Assembly (NCBI GenBank): GCA_937123825.1
Contig: CAKZKQ010000287.1
Coordinates: 23,976 to 87,975, forward strand
Source: an uncultured Pseudomonadota bacterium
Lineage (GTDB): Bacteria; Myxococcota_A; Bradymonadia; Bradymonadales; GCA-2716585
Direction: 5' to 3'
Length of the DNA: 64,000 nt
Positions 49,441 through 59,700 of the stretch are shown here, one piece after another. Position numbers and translations under genes: made by a program. Below the pieces are notes generated by a model. It saw nothing but the letters and a program-made list of their open reading frames with translations. It was not told where the DNA came from and did not search any database. Within the stretch, counting starts at the first letter, position 1; each line of letters starts with the position of its first letter.

Positions 49441-50208
49441 TTACGCCTGCCAGGCGCCCCAGCCCTTCTTGTTCTTCACGATCACATGCTTGGTCATCTT
49501 GTAACGCAGGCGGTTGATGTGAAAGCGCAACCGCCGGTCGTTCTTCATCGTCGGGTGCCACTGGTGGAGCATCGCCGTGCCGTCCATCCAGATCAGCTTT
49601 AGACCGTAGCGCTCCGCGCGTGAGCACATGTCATTGTCCTCGGCCCCCCAGTAAAGGAACTTCTCATCGTAGCCCTGGACCTTCTCAAAGAAACGCCTGG
49701 GCGCGGCCTGACAAGCGCCGGTGCCGCTGGTCTGTCGGATCTCGCTGGCGGCCTGGAGTTCCTCGTAATCCGCGCGGGTCCAACGCTTCTCGGGGATGCT
49801 CTCGGGCATGTCGTGGCAGCGGCACAGCGCCATGACCTTTTCCCCCCCGGCCTGATGCGTGTCCAGGATGCTTTTAAGGAAGTTGGGCGCGAAGATCATG
49901 TCCACATCGGTGCAAAAGGCGATCTGCCCGCGAGAGGCCTGGATGCCAATGTTGAGGACCTTGGAGCGGTTCCAGACCTCGTCGGTGGCCATGTAGACGA
50001 CCCTGGCGTTGTAGGTCTCGGCCAGGGCGTCGATGGAGGCGCGGTGGGTGTCATCGCTGCCAAAGTCGCTGATGACAATTTCGATCTCGTCGTGATCGAC
50101 GCCCTCCTGCCAGCGCAGGCTGTGCAAACAGTTCTCAAGGCGTACGCCGCTGCGGTTGCGGATGGGGACAATGGCGGTCAGCCGGGGTTCGGCGCTCTGG
50201 GTGGACAT
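49441..50208 (-). CDS. glycosyltransferase family 2
   Basis: A 255-residue GT-A enzyme. It begins LTAIVPIRNRSGVRLENCL, has IEIVISDFGSDDTHRASID and the metal-binding TDVDMIF (DxD-like), and ends in a chondroitin-polymerase-like block YLYWGAEDNDMCSRAERYGL with the acid/base ED. This pattern fits GT2 enzymes that add sugars to polysaccharide or glycolipid chains. It is the last gene of the minus-strand set (epimerase, flippase, GT4, GT2). The specific sugar is unknown. Confidence 0.9.
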   Translation of the reverse strand: MSTQSAEPRLTAIVPIRNRSGVRLENCLHSLRWQEGVDHDEIEIVISDFGSDDTHRASIDALAETYNARVVYMATDEVWNRSKVLNIGIQASRGQIAFCTDVDMIFAPNFLKSILDTHQAGGEKVMALCRCHDMPESIPEKRWTRADYEELQAASEIRQTSGTGACQAAPRRFFEKVQGYDEKFLYWGAEDNDMCSRAERYGLKLIWMDGTAMLHQWHPTMKNDRRLRFHINRLRYKMTKHVIVKNKKGWGAWQA

Positions 50209-50226
50209 GACCTGTGTACTCCGGGG

Positions 50227-51351
50227 TCAGGGGTGGGCCGCCAGGGTGCGGCGGTAGAGATCGAGGTAGCGGTGGGCCACGGCGGCCATGGCGTATTCGG
50301 TTTCGGCCCGCTGGCGAGCGCTCTGGCTCATCCGCTGCCATGTCTGGGGTTCGAGCACCGCGGCGATGGCCTCGGCCACCGTGTCGGGGTCGTCTTCGGT
50401 GATCACGATCCCCTGCTCGTCGTGGTGGATCACCTCCACCACCGCAGGCTGCGTCAACACCACCGAGGGCAGACCGTTGGCCAGCGCTTCGAGCAATGCA
50501 TTGGGCATCCCCTCCTTGTGACGGGACGGGAAGACAAAGACCTGGGAGCTTTGCAGCAGCGCAGGCACGTCCTGGACAAAGCCCTCAAAGTCGATCGTGT
50601 CCGCCACGCCAAGCTCCGTGGCCACAGCCTTGCAGTGCTCCAAGAGGCTCCCGGTGCCCGCAAACGCCAGCCGCGCCCCTGGCACAAGTTCCTGAACCCT
50701 GGGCCAGGCCCGCACCAGCGCCTCCTGGTTCTTGTTCTTGTTGAAGTTGGACACACAGACCATCTTCGGGGCCTGCCCTTCTTCATGATAGGAAACGGTC
50801 TTGTCGGGCAGCGGCACCCCGTTGGGGATGAACTGGGTGATGCGTTGCCCAAAGAGCGGATCGTCGCGAAGCTCCAACGAAATGGGCCGGTTGTTGGTCA
50901 CGTGGGTGGTAAAGCGGCCATGCAACGGGCGCGCGAAGGCCTTGGGCAAGCGCGTGCGGCGCTTCAAAATCCGGTACTCATCCCCGCTGGCGTGCTTGAG
51001 CACGGTGGGCAACCCCAGTCGCGGCGCGGCGGCGCCGATAAAGAGCGAGCTGGCGTCAAACGCGCCGTGGCAGTGCACCAGATCAAAGTCGCCTCGGCGC
51101 TGGCGCATAAAACGCACCAAACGCCCGCCATAGCGCTTCCAGGTCGCCTTGCGGCCCCCCTTGTGCGGCACAAACCCTTGCAAGCGGTTGACGGTGATGT
51201 CCCCCAGCGCGTCCTGACGGGTCTCCAGATCCGCGCAGACGTGCTCGACGTGGTGTCCCTGGTTGATCAACTCCTGGGCCAGACGCGCGGCCTGACGCTC
51301 CGCGCCGCCAAAACGCGGCCCAAAGGAGTAAGTTGCCATCAAAATACGCAT
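50227..51351 (-). CDS. glycosyltransferase family 4
   Basis: A 374-residue GT-B enzyme. The start at 51351 (MRILMATYSFGPRFGGAERQ) has GGAGG about 10 bases upstream; a longer frame to 51447 overlaps the flippase gene. Motifs are FGGAERQAARLAQEL, FDLVHCHGAFDASSLFIG, FIPNGVPLPD, VCVSNFNKNKNQEALVRAWP and the C-terminal E-x7-E-like FPSRHKEGMPNALLEALANG that binds the nucleotide-sugar. It is 25 bp downstream of the flippase gene and 18 bp before the GT2 gene. Confidence 0.93.
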   Translation of the reverse strand: MRILMATYSFGPRFGGAERQAARLAQELINQGHHVEHVCADLETRQDALGDITVNRLQGFVPHKGGRKATWKRYGGRLVRFMRQRRGDFDLVHCHGAFDASSLFIGAAAPRLGLPTVLKHASGDEYRILKRRTRLPKAFARPLHGRFTTHVTNNRPISLELRDDPLFGQRITQFIPNGVPLPDKTVSYHEEGQAPKMVCVSNFNKNKNQEALVRAWPRVQELVPGARLAFAGTGSLLEHCKAVATELGVADTIDFEGFVQDVPALLQSSQVFVFPSRHKEGMPNALLEALANGLPSVVLTQPAVVEVIHHDEQGIVITEDDPDTVAEAIAAVLEPQTWQRMSQSARQRAETEYAMAAVAHRYLDLYRRTLAAHP

Positions 51352-51376
51352 GCTCTGCCAACCTCCAACCAAACCC

Positions 51377-52705
51377 TCACGGGGACGCCTCATCCTGGGC
51401 GGAATCCTGCGCCAACTTCTGGGCGGCGCGCTCTGCCCGGGCCCCATTCAATGTCCAGCGCAGCCCCCACGTAAAGAGGATCAATGCCGGAACCGCCGTC
51501 AACAACGTCGCCAACGCTGCCCCTGCCTCGCCGTAGAGCGGGATCAACCACAGGTTGCCGCCAAAGTTGGCGATGGCCTGACAGATGTTGGTCACCGACA
51601 AGATCCAGGGCTTGTTGAAGGCGTAAAAGACGTGCCCGAAGTGGGACACAAAGAGCTGGGTCAAAAACCGTATGAAAAGAACCTGAAAGATAAAGACCGA
51701 CGGCGCAAACTCCTCGCCGAAGTAGAGCACCACCCAATAGGGCGACAGGGCATAAAAGGGCAAGAGCCCCAACGTCAAATAGAGCGACCGACGAAAGATC
51801 AACCGCAGCAAACGCGCGATCTCATCGGGGTCGTCCATCGCGGCGATCTTGGGGAAGAGCACGTTCATAAAGCTGCCCATGGCCTTGTGCAGCATCTGCG
51901 TGCTCTTTTGCCCGACGTTGTAGATCCCCACCGAGGTCGAACCCACCATCGAGGCCAGCATCAACGTATCGAGGCGCTGAAAGAGCGTGATCGACACCAC
52001 CGAGACCATCGTCCAGCCCGACACGCTCGATAGCGCCTTGAAACCCGACACCGTCGGCATCCCAAAGAGGCGGTAGCGCTGCTTGATGAGCAAAAATCCC
52101 CCCCCACACAGCGCCCCGGTGGCCCCTCGGGCCATGATCGCAAACATGATCGTCTCGGGGGACATCGTCCCCGTGCCCCAGAGCGTCCCCAAGATCCCCG
52201 CGTAGGCGCTCAGGCTGCACAGCTTGGAGATCGCCAGCCAGTCAAAGCGCTCCAAACCCGTCAAGATCGGGTTGATGTGGCGCTCACAAAGCGCAAAAGC
52301 CGCCGCCACCAGCGCCATCCTGAAGAGATCGGCGTCAAAGAACTCCAGCTCCAGCCAGTTGTGGAAGGACTCCCAACCCGCAAACGCGCCCCCACAGACC
52401 AACAAGAGGGCAATAAAGCCCATGCGCGCCCAGAGCGCGCTGCGGATCTCGGGGTTGTCGTTGGGCTCACCGCGCCCTCTGGCTTTGGACACAAAGACCA
52501 TCATGGCCCGCGACAGGCCCAGATCGCCAAAGTTGGACAGCATCAGGACAATGGTCTCTGCCCAGGCAAGCTCTCCAAGCTTCTCGGCGCCCAGCGTGCG
52601 GGTGATGACGGCCGTCAGCCCAAAGAGGATCACCATCGACAGGACGTCTTTGGCGCCCTGAATCTTGAGGTTCTTCCGGAAGCTCGACGGCTTGTTCTGA
52701 CTCAT
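51377..52705 (-). CDS. polysaccharide flippase (Wzx/MOP family)
   Basis: The 442-residue product is an inner-membrane protein of the MOP superfamily that flips lipid-linked oligosaccharides to the periplasm. The sequence is hydrophobic with about 12-14 predicted helices. It begins with an amphipathic segment (GAKDVLSMVILFGLTAVITR) and has YNVGQKSTQMLHKAMGSFMN and VLYFGEEFAPSVFIFQVLFI blocks typical of Wzx. It starts 6 bp after the epimerase stop. The flippase indicates a Wzy-type or O-antigen-like route, though no polymerase or wzz is in the window. Confidence 0.88.
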   Translation of the reverse strand: MSQNKPSSFRKNLKIQGAKDVLSMVILFGLTAVITRTLGAEKLGELAWAETIVLMLSNFGDLGLSRAMMVFVSKARGRGEPNDNPEIRSALWARMGFIALLLVCGGAFAGWESFHNWLELEFFDADLFRMALVAAAFALCERHINPILTGLERFDWLAISKLCSLSAYAGILGTLWGTGTMSPETIMFAIMARGATGALCGGGFLLIKQRYRLFGMPTVSGFKALSSVSGWTMVSVVSITLFQRLDTLMLASMVGSTSVGIYNVGQKSTQMLHKAMGSFMNVLFPKIAAMDDPDEIARLLRLIFRRSLYLTLGLLPFYALSPYWVVLYFGEEFAPSVFIFQVLFIRFLTQLFVSHFGHVFYAFNKPWILSVTNICQAIANFGGNLWLIPLYGEAGAALATLLTAVPALILFTWGLRWTLNGARAERAAQKLAQDSAQDEASP

Positions 52706-52711
52706 GATGCT

Positions 52712-53707
52712 CTACGCGGTGCCGTGATACCTGCGCTGATGCCAGGCCCACATCTTCTCAACCCCCTGGCGCAACGCGGTCGTGGGGCTGTAGCCAAGCT
52801 CGGCGCGCGAGCGCGTCAGATCGGCCATCGTCAGCGGCACATCGCCGGGCTGCATCGGCAACTGATCCACCAACGCCTCCACACCCATCACATCGGCGAT
52901 GGTCGCGATCAGCTCCTTGAGCAAGACCACCTTGTCACCGCCGAGGTTGTAGACGTTGTAACCGTCGAGCTGCTCCACCGCGCGGCACACCCCCTGGACG
53001 ATGTCGTCAATGTAGGTGTAATCCCGGCCGCTGGTGCCGTCGCCAAACATAGGCAAGCGCTCTTTGGCGGCAATGATCCGCATGAACTTGTTGATGGCCA
53101 TGTCGGGGCGCTGGCGCGGGCCATACACGGTGAAGAAACGCAGGCAGGTGATGTCGCCGCCGTGGAGGCGAAAATCGGTCTGGGCCATCAACTCCATGGC
53201 GCGCTTGCTGGCGGCGTAGGGGCTGGCGGGGTTGATCACCGGATCGTCCTCGGCAAAGGGCGTCTTGGTGTTGGTCCCGTAGACGGACGAAGAGCTGGCC
53301 AGGACAAAGCGCTTCACACCATGGGCGCGCGCCACCTCCATCAGCGTGGCGCTGCCGCGCACGTTGACGTCGTAGTACTTTGGCGCGTTGGCGATCGACG
53401 GCCGCACACCGGCCAGCGCCGCCAGATGCACCACCACATCAATGTCATCGTGCTTGGCAAAGACGGCCTCCAACGCCGCCCGCTGGCGAATGTCCACCTC
53501 GTGGAACTCAAACTCGCCGTGCTGACGCACCTCCTTGAGGTTGTCTCGCTTCATCTCGGCGCCGTAGAGCATTTCGCTGAGCGCGTCCAGCACCACGACC
53601 TGTGCGCCGGTGCGCACAAACGCCTCCAGACACGACGATCCGATAAAACCTGCTCCACCTGTCAGGAGTATCTTTTTGCCAGGTCCCATAACCCAAGGCC
53701 CGTTCAT
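52712..53707 (-). CDS. NAD-dependent nucleotide-sugar epimerase
   Basis: A 331-residue short-chain dehydrogenase-type epimerase/dehydratase. Motifs are GGAGFIGSSCLEAFV (NAD binding), VVHLAALAGVRPSI, SSSSVYGTN and the catalytic YAASKRAME (Tyr-x3-Lys), and then FFTVYGPRQRPDMAINKF. The 'AALAGVRPSI' and 'FTVYGPRQRPDMA' blocks favour UDP-glucuronate 4-epimerase, which would provide UDP-galacturonate for the polysaccharide; UDP-glucose 4-epimerase is the alternative. The start has GAGGG upstream. First gene of the minus-strand polysaccharide set. Confidence 0.9.
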   Translation of the reverse strand: MNGPWVMGPGKKILLTGGAGFIGSSCLEAFVRTGAQVVVLDALSEMLYGAEMKRDNLKEVRQHGEFEFHEVDIRQRAALEAVFAKHDDIDVVVHLAALAGVRPSIANAPKYYDVNVRGSATLMEVARAHGVKRFVLASSSSVYGTNTKTPFAEDDPVINPASPYAASKRAMELMAQTDFRLHGGDITCLRFFTVYGPRQRPDMAINKFMRIIAAKERLPMFGDGTSGRDYTYIDDIVQGVCRAVEQLDGYNVYNLGGDKVVLLKELIATIADVMGVEALVDQLPMQPGDVPLTMADLTRSRAELGYSPTTALRQGVEKMWAWHQRRYHGTA

Positions 53708-54063
53708 GCACCACCCTCAATCATCTCATCGCCCCGAAGACACCACCGCTGCCCCCAGAGGGCACACCACTTACAACACCACCAAAGTCGCCAGGGCGGG
53801 CATTGGTGGACATTCAATCACTCGCACAAACGGTCGCGCTCGTTGGGCGTCTTTCTTCAGACACTCAAACCTGCGTGGATTGTAAAGCACAATCCGGGCC
53901 AGGGGTGCAGGCACACCACCTGCGGGCGCCATTGGTATTCAAGCCCCTGGCGCCTGTCAACGCGGCATTGTATGGACATGGTCGGTGTTTTATGCTCCGT
54001 GTCCTTGAAGCGAAGGACAAAACGCCATGATCCTGACCCTCAATACGGATGGATGGACCCACC
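53708..54063. other. divergent spacer, 356 bp
   Basis: The spacer separates the epimerase operon from the TPR-protein gene. It contains a perfect 7-bp hairpin GGATTGT / ACAATCC at 53877-53895 and, on the minus strand, a TTGACA near 53955-53960 with only a weak -10. No gene seen. Confidence 0.45.
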
Positions 54064-55536
54064 ATGAAGATGAGCAAACGCATCGGCAGCTTCCTGATTT
54101 GTGCTTGCTGCGCCCTGATCCCGGCCGCAGCCACGGCCCAACCCGACGCCGGCACCAACAAAGCCGATGCGGGCAGCGCCGCCGCAGCCCCCAAAACCAC
54201 GCTCAGCCCCGAAGACACCAAAGTCCGCGAGGCGGGGCTCTTGCTGCGGGGTAAAAAATACCCCCAGGCAGAGAAAATCCTCACCGAGGTCCTCAAAAAA
54301 GAGCCTCTGCACACCCTTGGGCTGATCTACATCTCTGAGCTTTACCTCCAGACCAAGCGCCCCGATGAAGCGGTCGCCGTCCTGGCCAAAGCCATCGAAG
54401 ACCCCAAGTGCCCGGCCCGCGTCATCCTCCAGGCCGCCGCCGTGCACACGCGCCGCAAAGAATCCGACAAAGCCAAGGCCTTCTACGACGAGGCCGTCAA
54501 GCGCCACGGCGATCAGGCCGACGTCTATGTCCGCCGCGCCCAACACGTCGGCTTTCGGGACATGGAAAGCTCTGCGGCGGACTACACCAAGGCACTGGAG
54601 CTGGACCCCAAAAACCGGGCCGCGCTCAACAACCTGGCGGCGATCCACATCGCCCGCTACAACTACGGCGACGCCCGCAAACTCCTGCTGCGCTACCGAG
54701 AGATCAACAAGCGCAGCTCATCGGCGGCCTTCAACCTGGCCAGCGTCTACCTGGCGCTGGGCGAGTTTGAAAACGCCGAGGCGATCTACAACGAGCTTCA
54801 GGCGGCCAACGCCAACGACGAGCTCTCCAAGAGCGGCCTCATCAACGCTCAGATTCTGCGCGGGCAGCCCGACAAAGCCCTGGAAATGCTCGGCGACAAA
54901 GCCACGCTCCCTGTGAAGGACGGTCCAGAGCGCTCGCCCCTCTTTGCCTACGCCACGGGAATGGCCCACCTCTTTAAAGGCGACGCCAAGGCCGCTTCGC
55001 CCCACCTGGAGGAGGCCACCAAGAAGGCTGGGCGGCGGATCTTCTTCTCCAGCGCCCAGGTCGAGGCGCTGCGCCAGCAGGGACGCTTCACCGAGGCCAA
55101 GCGCATCCTCAAGACCAACGCCCGTCGCGGCGCCAAGACGCTGGCCTACGTCAAAATTTATGGTGCGTTGGTTGAGTTGAGCGCCAAAAACGAGCAAGAG
55201 GCCCGCAAAATGATGGCCGAGGGCATCGCCCTGCTCAAAGATTACAAAAAGCCCGAGGATCTGGGCACGATCATGCGCCTGCCCCCCAAGGCCATCGCCG
55301 ACGCCAAAGCCATCCTGCCCACCGGCGACAAACCCGCTGAGCCCAAGGCCGACGCTGCCGATCCCAAACCGGCCACCAAAACCGATCAAGACAAGGGCGC
55401 CGCCGCGGACACCAAGCCCGCAAAAGCCAAGCAGGGCTGCGGGTGCACCACGCCTTCGGCGCCGGCCTCCAACACCGGTTGGCTGGTCTTGCTGGGTCTG
55501 GCCCTCTTTGGCGCTGCGCGCCGCCGCGCAAGCTGA
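54064..55536 (+). CDS. exported TPR protein with MYXO-CTERM-like tail
   Basis: The 490-residue product starts with a signal peptide (KMSKRIGSFLICACCALIPA, then AAATAQ). ATG at 54064 is chosen because it directly precedes the signal; 54049 and 54070 are possible. Residues about 50-330 are TPR repeats, for example AGLLLRGKKYPQAEKILTEV, ALELDPKNRAALNNLAAIHI and VYLALGEFENAEAIYNELQA. After an Ala/Lys/Asp-rich linker, the C-terminus (QGCGCTTPSAPASNTGWLVL, a hydrophobic run, then ARRRAS) matches the MYXO-CTERM plan of Gly-Cys, hydrophobic helix and Arg cluster. Processing by a myxosortase and surface display are expected. Partners unknown. Confidence 0.9.
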   Translation: MKMSKRIGSFLICACCALIPAAATAQPDAGTNKADAGSAAAAPKTTLSPEDTKVREAGLLLRGKKYPQAEKILTEVLKKEPLHTLGLIYISELYLQTKRPDEAVAVLAKAIEDPKCPARVILQAAAVHTRRKESDKAKAFYDEAVKRHGDQADVYVRRAQHVGFRDMESSAADYTKALELDPKNRAALNNLAAIHIARYNYGDARKLLLRYREINKRSSSAAFNLASVYLALGEFENAEAIYNELQAANANDELSKSGLINAQILRGQPDKALEMLGDKATLPVKDGPERSPLFAYATGMAHLFKGDAKAASPHLEEATKKAGRRIFFSSAQVEALRQQGRFTEAKRILKTNARRGAKTLAYVKIYGALVELSAKNEQEARKMMAEGIALLKDYKKPEDLGTIMRLPPKAIADAKAILPTGDKPAEPKADAADPKPATKTDQDKGAAADTKPAKAKQGCGCTTPSAPASNTGWLVLLGLALFGAARRRAS

Positions 55537-55664
55537 CACCGCCGACCAAAAACAAGCCGCGTTGCAGATTCGATGTGGCTTGTCTGCGCATCCCCCTTGC
55601 ACCCTGAAGCTCAGAAGACTATATCCCCCTTTGGGGTCGCAATCAGATGAGGTACAAAACACGG

Positions 55665-55934
55665 ATGAGCCAGATCTACAGGCAAAATCCCAGTGTCCCT
55701 GCTCGAAACGTCGAGGGGGTCATGGCAGTCATCACCCCGCTCTCTTCAGAAATCCACCGACTCAACGAGATCGGCGCGATCATCTGGAAGCGGTGCGAGC
55801 ATGGCGCCACACAGGAAGAACTCATCGGCGAGTTGCTGGAGCAATACGACGTCAGCCCTGAACAAGCCACGCAGGACATCAAAGATTTCCTCGACGAGGC
55901 CACTGCCAAGGGGATACTGCTGCTCTCTAGCTGA
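55665..55934 (+). CDS. PqqD-like protein (RiPP recognition element fold)
   Basis: The 89-residue product fits the PqqD family: YRQNPSVPARNVEGVMAVIT, then SSEIHRLNEIGAIIWKRCEH and GATQEELIGELLEQYDVSPE. Family members bind precursor peptides of ribosomally made, modified peptides and present them to radical-SAM or other enzymes. The ATG at 55665 is chosen because similarity begins there; 55647 adds six residues. No precursor peptide, radical-SAM maturase or transporter is adjacent. Stand-alone PqqD proteins also occur with HPr-kinase-like or sulfotransferase modules in surface-glycan or lasso-peptide loci. Confidence 0.85.
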   Translation: MSQIYRQNPSVPARNVEGVMAVITPLSSEIHRLNEIGAIIWKRCEHGATQEELIGELLEQYDVSPEQATQDIKDFLDEATAKGILLLSS

Positions 55935-56724
55935 CTGGCGGCCCGATGCGTCGTCAGATCATGTCCAATGAAGAGCCCTACGGCCCCAAGAGTGGAAACT
56001 TCCCGAACGGGGCACTACGCTGAAACAAGCACGGGATGTGACGCTTCTGCATGGAGGTGTCATGCCCCACATCGCCGGTGGTGCGCTGTCTCAAGATCGC
56101 CTTGAGGGCGCGACACACTCCATCAAAAGCGCGGCTCTAAGCGGCCGCGCGCTGGAGAGTGTGGCCCCAAACGGGGTCGTAAGGCGCCTGCCATCGGCAC
56201 GGATCAAGATTGCGACGCGGAGCTGGTGACTCCATCGCACGACGATCCAACCACAGGGAGAGGATCCAGCCTGACGGCTGGCACATGGCAGCACACGCCC
56301 CCGCACTGTGTGTCGGGCGCGCTGGCTGACGGACCACAAAGACACAACGCGCCGATGCGCGTCATCAAACGGCGCTGGGCACACCGCCTGCGCCGCGCGT
56401 TGTTGTGAAATGTCCGTGCCCAAGCGCTCCCCGGCCACTTTGAGGCGATGTGGGCTGTGCATGTTGGTGTGTCACCCCCTCTCCCTGACATGTTGACGTT
56501 TTAGGTTGGAAGTTTCGGCTTCCAACGACCGCCTGTGCGGCTTCATGGGTGCCTTGGGATAGGGGTTTGCCCATGAGAGACACAAAAAGATTCAGCCCAG
56601 CAAGAGTCTGTGGCGATGTCGATGAAGAGCATCGAACGCAATCGGCCCCCGGAGCCTGGCATCGGGAGCTTGAATTTAAAGGATACTCCGACAAGCACGT
56701 CATCAACGTTATCTGGAGACTTCC
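55935..56724. other. 790-bp gap with RNA-like secondary structure
   Basis: No credible gene on either strand; frames here have mixed, Arg-rich composition. Several hairpins can be drawn on the plus strand: CACACTCC paired to GGAGAGTGTG (about 56110-56162), GGCCCC/GGGGTC near 56163-56178, CCAGC/GCTGG at 56266-56281 and two adjacent stems at 56505-56540. A GCCCCCGCACTGTG motif is at 56297-56310. It may hold a leader or small RNA for the giant gene; no known RNA family could be assigned. Confidence 0.45.
56505..56540 (+). terminator. two tandem hairpins upstream of the giant lipoprotein gene
   Basis: A perfect 8-bp stem (GTTGGAAG / CTTCCAAC, loop TTTCGG) at 56505-56526 is followed by a 4-bp stem CCGC / GCGG at 56529-56540. 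No T-tract follows. It could be a terminator, an attenuator or part of a leader RNA. Confidence 0.4.
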
Positions 56725-59700
56725 ATGATCAAACAAAACGGCGGCACCACAGCCGCCACCCAGTGGGTCACCTCACGCCTCGCCCTTCTCTCGGCCATGG
56801 CGTTTATGATCAACGCCGCAGGTTGCAGCGATGATCCCACGACCCCCCGGCCCGAAGTCCCCACCGTGGACTTCACCAGCCCCGAAAACGGCGCCACGCT
56901 GACCCCAGCGGACGACGCCAACGACGTCCTTGAAGGCATTCAGCCGGCCTTTGAGTTGGACATCACCCGGATCACCGAAGGCACACTCGAAGTGACGGCC
57001 ACCACCGATCTGGGCAGCGCCACCGCCGATGACAGGGTCACGCTCAACCTCAACGGCTCCGGGCAGGTCGTCGTCAGCAACCTGACCATCTTGCCTGGCT
57101 CCAACCGGATCCTGGCCGAAGTGCGCAGCAACAACGGCGTGTTGCTGGCCACCTCCCAGATCGACGTTGAACTCGACGCCCCCGCCATTGTCCCCAATGT
57201 GGAGATCGTTGAGCCCGATGATGGCGACACCTTCGACCTCGACGATGACACCGATCCTGACACGGACGGCATCCAGGTCGATGTCGATGTGGCCCTGTCC
57301 AACATCCCGGCCACCGGCGCCGCCGTCACCGTGACGGTCAACGGCGACGAAGCTGGCAACATCAACGTCGACGCCGACGCCACCGTAGAGACCTTTGAAG
57401 GCATCACCCTGCCCGAAGGCGACGTGGCCATCGAAGTCACCGTCGAGAGCCCCGACGGCAGCAACACCGACACGGTCAACGTCACCGTGGAAGCGGGCGT
57501 CGAAGAGTGTGAAATCGAGCTGCTCCCCCCGCTGGTGGATGCCATCTGCGATTTTGGGCTCAACCCCGACGAAGACCCCGACACCGACGGCATCCAGCGG
57601 ACCTTCACCGCGCAGACCAACTGCGCGTCGGTCACCTTCAGCGCCGACGGCAACGAAGACATCGATGTTGACGTCGAAGACGGTGAAGCGCAGGCGACCT
57701 TGACCCTCGAAGACGGCGCCTTTGAGGTCACCGTCACCACCGAGAACGCCGAAGGGCTCGAAGCCAGCCAGTCGCTGAACTACACCGTGGACCTGGTGGC
57801 CCCCGAGGCGCGCTTCTTCTTCCCCGAAGACGGCGCCAACCTCACCGCCGCCAACGACCTTGATGGCGACCTCGAAAACGGCGTCAACATCAACGTCACC
57901 GTCCTGCTCGATGAGACCGAAGACGAGTTCACCGATGTGGCGCTGACCATCGACGGCGAAGCGGGTCCCACAGCGGTCGCCGAGGAAGACGATCGCCGCG
58001 TGGTCTTTGAAGAGTTGGGCTTTGATGCCGGGGAGCACACCCTGGAAATCACCGTGCAGGACGGCTGCGGCAACCGCAACACCACCTCGGTGACCTTCAA
58101 CGTCGAACTGAGCAACGAGAGCCTGACCATCGACAACCCCGAGTCCGGCGCCGAGTTTGGCCCCGCCGATGACCTCGATGAAGAGGCCCCCGGCCTCCAG
58201 CAGACCTTCACGGTCACGGCCGAAGGCGTGGAGCCCGGACAGGTGGCCTTCATCGAGTGCCGCCGGGTCAACAGCCAGGCCTATTTCAAGCGCAGCGATG
58301 ATGTGGCGCGCCCCGATGAGGCCACCTTCGACATCCCCGTGACGCTGCCTGACGGCGCTTACTCTTGCCGCGCCCGCGTGGAGGCCTTGAGCCTGACCAG
58401 CGCCGACATTCTGGTCAGCGCATCCCTGGTGCGCGAGGCCGTCGAGATCACCCAGCCCGAGGATGGACAGCTCTTCAACACCGCTGCCATCACCGTCTCG
58501 GCCCGCACCATCAACCTGGCCGACAACCAGGCTGTGACGCTGACCGTGGGCGACGAGACCTACGAGGCCAACATCGTCGATGGCGGCGTGGTCTTCTCCG
58601 ACGTCGCGCTGGTTCCTGGCGAAAACACCCTCCAGGTGGCCGCACAGACCGACCAGGCGCCCTCTGACAGCGTCACGGTCGAGTTGGACGTCGAGCCACC
58701 GGCCATCAGCTTTGTCTCCCCCAGCGCCGAAGAAGCCACCCTGAACGCCGATGACGATGTGGTCGGCGACCTGGACAACGGCATCCAGATCAACGTCCAA
58801 CTGGCCGTCCTGGGTGTGGATGAAGGCACCGAGGTCTGTGTGGCCGCCGATGGCCGCCAGCCTGCATGCGCCGCCACCGACGCCGACGGCAACGTCACCG
58901 CTGGACCGCTGATGGTCACCCCCGGAGTCTCCACTCTGGTCGCCACCACCAGCGACGAGGCGGGCAACGAAGGTCAGGCCAGCCTGGAAATTGATGTGCA
59001 GGTCGAGCGCCCCAGCATCGACATCATCGCTCCGGCCGACGGCTCGGCCAGCAGCCAGGCTGTCACCGACGTGACCATCCAGACCGATCTGCCCGAAGGC
59101 ACCGACGTGGAACTCTTCGTCAACGACGCCGATGACCCCGCCGCCACCGGCCAGACCAACGCCGATGGCCAGGTCTCCTTCACGGACATCAACCTGGTCG
59201 CCGATCAGGACAACATCCTGCAAGCCTTTGGCACCGACGCCCGTGGTCAAGGCGCCTCGCCGCGCATCACCATCACCGTCGACACCTCCATCCCGGCGGT
59301 GAGCTTCACCGAGCCCGCCGATGAGCAGGTCTTCAACCTCGACGCCGTTGACGGCGACGGCGCCCCCGGCTTCCAGATCGACGTCACCATCGCCGTTCCC
59401 AACGTCGCCGATGACCAGCCGGCCCAGCTTCAGGTCGATTGCGACGGCGCTGTGACCACCTTTGATGCCACCGTTCAGGACGGCGCTGCGACCTTTGAGC
59501 GCGTCACGCTGGCCGATCAGGCCAACTGCGACCTGACCGCCTCGGCCACCAACCGCGCCGAGGTCAGCGGCGACGACACCATCTCGGTGCGCGTGGACCG
59601 TCAGGCCCCCGTGCTGAACCTGGTGCGTCTGAATGACGGCGATGTCCTGAACATCAACGACGACGAAGACGAGGACACCCCGGGCATCCAGCGCACCATC

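Noticed and set aside
55935..56600. RNase P RNA, tmRNA or SRP RNA in the structured gap
   Set aside because: The invariant RNase P box (GAGGAAAGTCCG) and the tmRNA ends and tag frame are absent on both strands; the hairpins alone do not match a known RNA.
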